Below, in pieces: positions 6,280 through 10,310 of a stretch of 10,310 nt of DNA. This DNA is from Pseudomonadota bacterium (lineage in GTDB: Bacteria; Pseudomonadota; Gammaproteobacteria; Pseudomonadales; Oleiphilaceae), in assembly GCA_023430625.1 (NCBI GenBank), contig JAEZAA010000154.1, forward strand, positions 1-10,310. The letters run 5' to 3'. The translations under genes were made by a program, and so were the position numbers. Position 1 is the first letter of the stretch; each line of letters opens with the position of its first letter. The notes under the pieces were generated by a model, which saw only the letters and a list, made by a program, of their open reading frames with translations, was not told where the DNA came from and ran no database searches.

Positions 6280-7425
6280 GTGAATATCGCTCTGTTTTAC
6301 CACTCGTTGGTGTCGGATTGGAATCACGGCAATGCCCACTTCCTCCGCGGTATCGTCAGTGAACTGCTGGAACGGGGCCATGAGGTCACGGTGTATGAAC
6401 CCGCCGATGCCTGGAGCCGCCAAAATCTGGTTGAACAACACGGCCTGGAACCCATCGAGGCGTTCTACAAGACCTATCCGGCCCTGGTCAGCACCGTATA
6501 CAGCGCCCAAGACCTGAACTTCGAGGCCATTGCCGACGAAGCCGAGCTGGTCATCGTGCATGAATGGAACGAGCCCTGGCTGATCAACGGCTGGGGCCGC
6601 CTGCGCGGGCGCCGTTCGGATTTCCGCCTGCTGTTTCACGACACCCACCACCGCGCCGTCAGCGATCCCGACTCCATCGGCCGGGTGGAGCTGGATCATT
6701 ACGACGGCATCCTGGCCTTCGGCGAGGTGCTGCGGGAGGTCTATCGGGACAAAGGCTGGGGCCGCGCTGCCTGGACCTGGCACGAAGCCGCCGATATCCG
6801 CATCTTTTATCCCCGCGCCACCGCGGAAGCCGACGACGGCGAGAAGACCACCGACCTGATCTGGATCGGCAACTGGGGCGACAATGAGCGCACCCATGAG
6901 CTGGAGGAATACCTGTTCGGCCCCGTGCGGGCGCTCAACCTCCGGCTCCAGTTGCACGGGGTGCGTTACCCCGCCGATGTGCTGTACCGCCTGGCCCGCC
7001 AAGGGGTGAATTACCGTGGCTGGCTGCCCAACCTCAAGGCGCCCGAGGCCTTTGCCCGTGCCCGCGCCACCGTGCATGTGCCGCGCCGTCCCTACGCGGA
7101 AACCCTGCGGGGCATTCCCACCATCCGCCCCTTCGAAGCCATGGCCTGTGGCATCCCGTTGGTCTGCGCCCCCTGGAACGACAGCGAACATTTGTTCCGA
7201 CCGGGACAGGATTATTTGGTCGCCGAAACCGGCCAGCAGATGCAGGCGCACCTGCGCGCCATCCTCAACGACCGCGACCTGGCCAATGCCCTGGTGCAAA
7301 GCGGTCTGGAGACCATTCGCAGCCGCCACACCTGCGGTCATCGGGTGGATGAGCTGATGCGCATCTGCGATGAACTGGGAATGCCGGAGAAAACCGCCGA
7401 ACCCCTGTACGCCACCCTGGGATAA
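6280..7425 (+). CDS. CgeB-like glycosyltransferase (GT-B fold), first of three
   Basis: This 381-residue protein is predicted to be a cytosolic glycosyltransferase of the CgeB-like group (C-terminal domain of the Glyco_trans_1_2 kind). The N-terminus has a hydrophobic strand (IALFYHSLV), a loop SDWNHGNAHFLRG and a helix ending RGHEVTVYEP, the usual opening of these enzymes. The C-terminal domain contains IRPFEAMACGIPLV (Glu286), then APWNDSEHLFRPGQDYLV, matching the donor-binding region of the family. The final helix carries RHTCGHRVDEL, resembling the common histidine-rich ending. It is paralogous to the next two genes but more distant from them than they are from each other. GTG start with a strong AAGGAG. 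It may open a separate transcription unit after the 184-bp gap. Donor and acceptor are unknown. Confidence 0.85.
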   Translation: MNIALFYHSLVSDWNHGNAHFLRGIVSELLERGHEVTVYEPADAWSRQNLVEQHGLEPIEAFYKTYPALVSTVYSAQDLNFEAIADEAELVIVHEWNEPWLINGWGRLRGRRSDFRLLFHDTHHRAVSDPDSIGRVELDHYDGILAFGEVLREVYRDKGWGRAAWTWHEAADIRIFYPRATAEADDGEKTTDLIWIGNWGDNERTHELEEYLFGPVRALNLRLQLHGVRYPADVLYRLARQGVNYRGWLPNLKAPEAFARARATVHVPRRPYAETLRGIPTIRPFEAMACGIPLVCAPWNDSEHLFRPGQDYLVAETGQQMQAHLRAILNDRDLANALVQSGLETIRSRHTCGHRVDELMRICDELGMPEKTAEPLYATLG

Positions 7426-7442
7426 CTCAACAAGGATTTGTT

Positions 7443-8606
7443 ATGTCCACACGCCGACTCACCATCGCGTTTTTTGGCTCAAGCCTCGTGTCCTCCTACT
7501 GGAATGGAGCCGCCACCTATTACCGGGGCATGCTCAAGGCGCTCGCCGCCTGCGGTCACCGCATCACCTTCTACGAGCCAGATGCCTTCGACCGCCAGAA
7601 ACACCGCGACATGGAAGACCCAAGCTGGGCCCGTGTCGTCGTCTATCCCGCCACCGAAGAGGCCGCTGGCCAGATGCTGGAGCAGGCCCGCAGTGCCGAC
7701 ATCATCGTCAAGGCCAGCGGTGTGGGTGTGCTCGATGAGTGGCTGGAGCGCGAGGTGCTGGCCCTGCAAAAGGCCGGCACCCTGGTGCTGTTCTGGGACG
7801 TAGACGCCCCGGCGACCCTGGAGCGGGTGCAGACCAATCCGGACGATCCCTTCCGTGATCTGATCCCCCGCTACGACCTGATCCTGACCTATGGCGGCGG
7901 CGATCCCGTGGTGCAGGCCTACGAGGCGCTGGGCGCCCGCGCCTGCCATCCGATCTACAACGCGCTGGACCCGGAGACCCACCACCCGGTCGCGGTCGAT
8001 CCCGCCTTCGCCTCGTCACTGTCGTTTCTCGGCAATCGCCTGCCGGACCGGGAGTCGCGGGTGTATGAATTCTTCTTCAAGGCCGTGGATGCCCTGCCCG
8101 ATCATCGCTTCATCCTGGGCGGCAACGGCTGGCAGGACAATGCGCCCCAGCGCGACAACCTGACGTACCTTGGACACGTCTACACCCGTGACCATAATGC
8201 CTTTAACTGCAGCGCCAACGCCGTGCTCAACATCAACCGCGACAGCATGGCCCGCTTCGGCTTCTCGCCACCCACCCGAGTGTTCGAAGCCGCCGGCTGC
8301 GGCGCCTGTTTGATCATGGATCATTGGGAGGGCGTGGAGATGTTTCTGGAACCCGGCACTGAAGTGCTGGTGGCCCGCAACGGCGACGACGTCGTCGAAC
8401 ACCTGAAGTCGCTAGACCGCAAGCGTGCGCGCCGCATCGGCAATGCCGCGCGGCAACGCGTACTGCGAGAGCACACCTACCGCCACCGGGCCGAGGAGTT
8501 CGAACGGCTGATCCAGCTGCCGTTCACCATCCAGACGCATCAACCGCAGCCAAACCGCTTACAACCGAACATCAAGACGAATAGCTCTGCGCAAAGGATC
8601 GCCTGA
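7443..8606 (+). CDS. CgeB-like glycosyltransferase (GT-B fold), second of three
   Basis: This 387-residue CgeB-like transferase starts at ATG 7443, six bases after AAGGA and 17 bases after the previous stop. The N-terminal domain opens IAFFGSSLVSSYWNGAATYY and has FWDVDAPATLERV followed by RYDLILTYGGG. The C-terminal domain has SPPTRVFEAAGCGACLI (Glu282), then WEGVEMFLEPGTEVLV, the presumed nucleotide-sugar site. Close parallels in the following gene (FYDIDTPVTM, RFDLYLSFTGG, SPSVRLFEAAACATPII) show the two are paralogs, probably from a gene duplication. The last 30 or so residues form a polar Gln/Asn/Pro-rich tail absent from its neighbours. No signal peptide or membrane helix is seen. It presumably adds one sugar of the same glycan; substrates are unknown. 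Confidence 0.85.
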   Translation: MSTRRLTIAFFGSSLVSSYWNGAATYYRGMLKALAACGHRITFYEPDAFDRQKHRDMEDPSWARVVVYPATEEAAGQMLEQARSADIIVKASGVGVLDEWLEREVLALQKAGTLVLFWDVDAPATLERVQTNPDDPFRDLIPRYDLILTYGGGDPVVQAYEALGARACHPIYNALDPETHHPVAVDPAFASSLSFLGNRLPDRESRVYEFFFKAVDALPDHRFILGGNGWQDNAPQRDNLTYLGHVYTRDHNAFNCSANAVLNINRDSMARFGFSPPTRVFEAAGCGACLIMDHWEGVEMFLEPGTEVLVARNGDDVVEHLKSLDRKRARRIGNAARQRVLREHTYRHRAEEFERLIQLPFTIQTHQPQPNRLQPNIKTNSSAQRIA

Positions 8607-8607
8607 C

Positions 8608-8612
8608 AGGAG
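8608..8612 (+). promoter_or_regulatory. Ribosome binding site deciding the start of the third CgeB-like gene
   Basis: AGGAG lies only two bases before ATG 8615 but eight bases before the in-frame ATG 8621. Spacing therefore favours 8621. A third ATG at 8633 is possible, but its spacing of 20 bases is too long. Confidence 0.65.
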
Positions 8613-8620
8613 TCATGGAC

Positions 8621-9712
8621 ATGAAGAAGCAAATGAACATCGTGATTCTCGGCCTTTCCATCACGTCCTCCTGGGGTAATGGCCACGCCACCACCTACCG
8701 GGCGCTGGTCAAGGCCCTCTCCGCCCGCGGCCATCGCGTCCTGTTCCTGGAACGGGACATGCCCTGGTACGCGGCCAACCGCGATGCGCCCCACCTGCCC
8801 TATGGCAGTGTCCGCCTGTATCGCGACCTGGAGGAACTCAAGCTGTACGTGGATGCCATTGCCGGCGCCGATCTAGTGATCCTGGGCTCCTACGTGCCGG
8901 AAGGGGTCGAGGTGGCGGAAATCGCCCTGACCGTCAACCGCAACTGTGTGGCCTTCTATGACATCGACACGCCGGTGACCATGGCCAAGCTGGCGCGCAA
9001 GAACTTCGAGTACCTGCACCCGCGCCTGATCCCGCGTTTCGATCTCTATCTGTCGTTCACCGGCGGGCCGATCCTCAAGTGGATCGAAAACCACTACGGC
9101 GCCCAGCGCGCCCGGCCCCTGTACTGCTCGGTGGACCCGGACCTGTACTATCCCGAGCCGGACGTGGCCAAGGAATACGACCTGGGCTATATCGGCACCT
9201 ATTCCGACGATCGCCAGCCGACCGTCAACCAGTTGCTGATCGAGCCGGCAAAGAAGATGCCGGAGCGGCATTTCTCGGTCGCCGGCCCCCAATACCCGGT
9301 CAACATCGCCTGGCCGACCAACGTGCAACGGGTGGATCACATTGCACCCGAGCACCACCGCCAGTTCTACAACAGCCAGCGCTTCACCCTCAACGTGACG
9401 CGCCGGGACATGATCAAGGCCGGCTATTCCCCCAGCGTGCGCCTGTTCGAGGCGGCGGCCTGCGCCACGCCGATCATCTCCGATGACTGGAAGGGACTGG
9501 ATCAATTCTTCCGCCTGGGTGAAGAACTCCTGGTCGCACACACCGCCGAGGATGTGCAGGAATACCTCGCCCTGCCCGAAGAGAAACGCGCCGCCATCGG
9601 CGCCGCCAGTCGCAAGCGTGTGCTGGGCGCCCATACCTCCGCCCACCGCGCCGTGGAACTGGAGCAGTACTGGCAGGAGGCGCTGACACCGTCGCTTGCC
9701 GCCAATGCCTGA
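8621..9712 (+). CDS. CgeB-like glycosyltransferase (GT-B fold), third of three
   Basis: This 363-residue protein (from ATG 8621) is the third consecutive CgeB-like transferase. It opens with MNIVILGLSITSSWGNGHAT, then a helix ending RGHRVLFLERDMPWY, typical of the group. FYDIDTPVTM and RFDLYLSFTGG match the second gene. LGYIGTYSDDRQ begins the C-terminal domain, and YSPSVRLFEAAACATPII (Glu277) with WKGLDQFFRLGEELLV forms the presumed donor-binding region. The C-terminus has the conserved-looking GAHTSAHRAVELE helix. It starts 14 bases after the previous stop, so it is probably cotranscribed. No targeting signal is visible. Its position in a sugar-nucleotide cluster supports a role in glycan assembly. 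The donor could be one of the sugars made by the upstream enzymes, but this is inference. Confidence 0.86.
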   Translation: MKKQMNIVILGLSITSSWGNGHATTYRALVKALSARGHRVLFLERDMPWYAANRDAPHLPYGSVRLYRDLEELKLYVDAIAGADLVILGSYVPEGVEVAEIALTVNRNCVAFYDIDTPVTMAKLARKNFEYLHPRLIPRFDLYLSFTGGPILKWIENHYGAQRARPLYCSVDPDLYYPEPDVAKEYDLGYIGTYSDDRQPTVNQLLIEPAKKMPERHFSVAGPQYPVNIAWPTNVQRVDHIAPEHHRQFYNSQRFTLNVTRRDMIKAGYSPSVRLFEAAACATPIISDDWKGLDQFFRLGEELLVAHTAEDVQEYLALPEEKRAAIGAASRKRVLGAHTSAHRAVELEQYWQEALTPSLAANA

Positions 9713-9750
9713 CCTGCAACGGAACATCCAGAGGAGATTGCCATCTCCGG

Positions 9751-9754
9751 GGAG
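9751..9754 (+). promoter_or_regulatory. Ribosome binding site deciding between tandem ATG codons
   Basis: GGAG is three bases before ATG 9758 and six bases before ATG 9761. The second ATG has the better spacing, so the encoded protein probably begins MSEAKK rather than MMSEAKK. Confidence 0.5.
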
Positions 9755-9760
9755 AGCATG

Positions 9761-10048
9761 ATGTCTGAAGCGAAGAAGACCACCGATCACGAACAGATCC
9801 GCCAGTGGGCAGAATCACGCGGCGGCTACCCCGCCAGCGTGGAAGGTACCAGCTCCAAGGACGAGGAGGCCGGCCTGTTGCGGATCGGCTTCCGCGATCA
9901 GGAATCCCTCGACGAGATCAGTTGGGACACTTTCTTCGACAAATTTGAGGAGGAAAACCTGGCCTTTCTCTATCAGGACCAAGTGGAAGGCGGCAAGCCC
10001 AGCCGCTTCTTCAAGCTGGTGCGCAGGGATACGAAGTCGAAGCATTGA
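9761..10048 (+). CDS. Small acidic conserved protein of unknown function
   Basis: This 95-residue protein is hydrophilic, rich in Asp/Glu with a basic end, and has no signal peptide, membrane segment or Cys pair. It begins with a polar stretch and a helix (DHEQIRQWAES), then RGGYPASVEGTSS, a strand LLRIGF, and an aromatic acidic segment (ISWDTFFDKFEEENLAFLY) before SRFFKLVRRD. The pattern of a DHExIRxWAE opening and a W-x-x-FF-x-KFEEENLAFLYQD core recalls small conserved hypothetical proteins found in many Proteobacteria; I know of no assigned function. It starts 48 bases after the last glycosyltransferase and could be its cotranscribed neighbour or an independent gene. A perfect 12-bp hairpin follows eight bases after its stop. 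Codon use matches the neighbours, which supports it as a real gene. Confidence 0.8.
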   Translation: MSEAKKTTDHEQIRQWAESRGGYPASVEGTSSKDEEAGLLRIGFRDQESLDEISWDTFFDKFEEENLAFLYQDQVEGGKPSRFFKLVRRDTKSKH

Positions 10049-10055
10049 ACTAACT

Positions 10056-10082
10056 CCCCTCTCCCGCTTTGCGGGAGAGGGG
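10056..10082 (+). repeat. REP-like palindrome, left copy
   Basis: CCCCTCTCCCGC and GCGGGAGAGGGG form a perfect 12-bp stem with a TTT loop, eight bases past the stop of the small protein gene. GGGGTGAGGG follows. No T-run comes after it, so it is not a canonical rho-independent terminator, although it may stabilise the 3' end of the message. Sequences of this type recur between genes in many Proteobacteria. Confidence 0.75.
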
Positions 10083-10100
10083 CGGGGGGTGAGGGTCTAG

Positions 10101-10135
10101 CAGGCGCGGAACTGATCTTACCACGGACGCGCCTG
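10101..10135. repeat. Inner inverted repeat between the two REP-like palindromes
   Basis: CAGGCGCG (10101-10108) and CGCGCCTG (10128-10135) are exact inverse complements separated by 19 bases. They sit at the centre of the larger inverted arrangement, so the whole stretch could extrude as a cruciform. Confidence 0.6.
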
Positions 10136-10141
10136 GATCCC

Positions 10142-10176
10142 CCCTCACCCCAACCCTCTCCCTCAGGGAGAGGGGG
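10142..10176 (-). repeat. REP-like palindrome, right copy, inverted relative to the left
   Basis: CCCTCACCCC is followed by the 9-bp stem CCCTCTCCC/GGGAGAGGG with loop TCA (10154-10174). Read on the minus strand, it gives the same order as the left copy: a hairpin, then GGGTGAGGG. The two copies thus form an inverted doublet around a short spacer, like a bacterial interspersed mosaic element. Confidence 0.7.
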
Positions 10177-10247
10177 TAAAAACAACAACTTGATAGACCG
10201 TACTAGGCGGCCAAGGCCTTTATACGTTTCAGCAAGTAGCCTTACCC

Positions 10248-10253
10248 AGGAGG
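10248..10253 (+). promoter_or_regulatory. Ribosome binding site of the gene at the right edge
   Basis: AGGAGG, continuing as AGGAGGAG, lies four bases before ATG 10258. An in-frame GTG at 10255 directly precedes that ATG but would be too close to the site. Between 10177 and 10247 I see no gene and no convincing promoter. Confidence 0.65.
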
Positions 10254-10257
10254 AGTG

Positions 10258-10310
10258 ATGAGCGACGCGTCCAGCACACAGGCGAGCATGACCCAAGCCC
10301 GCCCGCAGGG
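10258..10310 (+). CDS. Start of an unidentified gene, cut by the window edge
   Basis: Seventeen full codons are visible, beginning MSDASSTQASMTQ, a polar Ser/Thr/Gln-rich start with no hydrophobic segment so far. The strong AGGAGG site supports ATG 10258; an in-frame ATG at 10288 is an alternative. The product cannot be identified. The repeat doublet between it and the glycan genes suggests it may be outside that operon. Confidence 0.55.
   Translation, partial: MSDASSTQASMTQARPQ

Noticed and set aside
6559..6576. HEWNEP motif in the first CgeB-like protein (residues 94-99), resembling the glycosidase WNEP signature
   Set aside because: It lies at the end of a Rossmann-type strand in a GT-B N-terminal domain, with no second Glu motif or barrel pattern. 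A chance resemblance.
6184..7341. Long minus-strand frame (385 codons) opposite the first CgeB-like gene
   Set aside because: Low-complexity Gly/Ala/Val/Gln composition and no motif. The plus-strand frame carries the conserved transferase motifs and a strong ribosome binding site.
10056..10082. Rho-independent terminator after the small protein gene
   Set aside because: The stem is strong, but CGGGGGGTGAGGG follows instead of a T-run. Treated as a repeat palindrome, although it may still influence the message end.
10190..10225. Promoter for the right-edge gene, TTGATA (10190) with TTATAC (10220)
   Set aside because: The spacing of about 24 bases is far from the 16-18 expected, and no better -10 element is seen at the proper distance.
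9973..10296. Minus-strand frame of 107 codons across the right-end repeats
   Set aside because: Its middle is simply the translation of the two REP-like palindromes, and it covers the start of the plus-strand gene at 10258.
1..10310. tRNA, rRNA, insertion sequence or phage genes
   Set aside because: None seen on either strand: no transposase or integrase motifs, no cloverleaf-like sequence, and the coding density leaves little room.

Overview
The window is a compact, high-GC, almost entirely plus-strand block of sugar-metabolism and glycosyltransferase genes, read as part of one carbohydrate biosynthesis cluster. Codon use is strongly G/C-ending, and long spurious minus-strand reading frames lie opposite real genes, as expected at high GC. 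Shine-Dalgarno sites are of the AAGGAG type. A CCCTCTCCC/GGGAGAGGG intergenic repeat near the right end is of a kind common in Proteobacteria. Together these suggest a GC-rich proteobacterium, perhaps a gammaproteobacterium. No ribosomal or housekeeping marker is present to settle this.

Layout. (1) 1-753: 3' part of an NAD-dependent nucleotide-sugar epimerase (extended SDR). (2) 750-2888: a two-domain protein with an N-terminal clan GH-A-like glycosidase barrel and a C-terminal SDR closely resembling CDP-paratose/CDP-tyvelose 2-epimerase. (3) 2861-3922: a medium-chain (zinc-type) dehydrogenase. (4) 3919-4947: a Gfo/Idh/MocA-family oxidoreductase. (5) 4944-6095: a GT4-type glycosyltransferase. 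These five genes overlap at every junction (three ATGA overlaps and one 28-bp overlap), so they look like one translationally coupled block. A 184-bp gap follows, with a 15-bp tandem direct repeat and a weak promoter-like sequence. (6-8) 6280-7425, 7443-8606 and 8621-9712: three consecutive CgeB-like GT-B glycosyltransferases, each with its own ribosome binding site. (9) 9761-10048: a small acidic conserved protein of unknown function. (10) 10056-10176: an inverted pair of REP-like palindromes. (11) 10258-end: the first codons of another gene.

How the genes may work together (inference). The two epimerases and two oxidoreductases could supply one or more unusual nucleotide sugars (epimerised, or oxidised and re-reduced), and the four glycosyltransferases could assemble them on an acceptor. 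No signal peptide, transmembrane segment, flippase, polymerase or exporter is visible, so everything encoded here appears cytosolic; the export machinery, if any, lies outside the window. The product cannot be named from sequence alone. The most unusual items are the glycosidase-epimerase fusion and the run of three CgeB-like transferases next to it.
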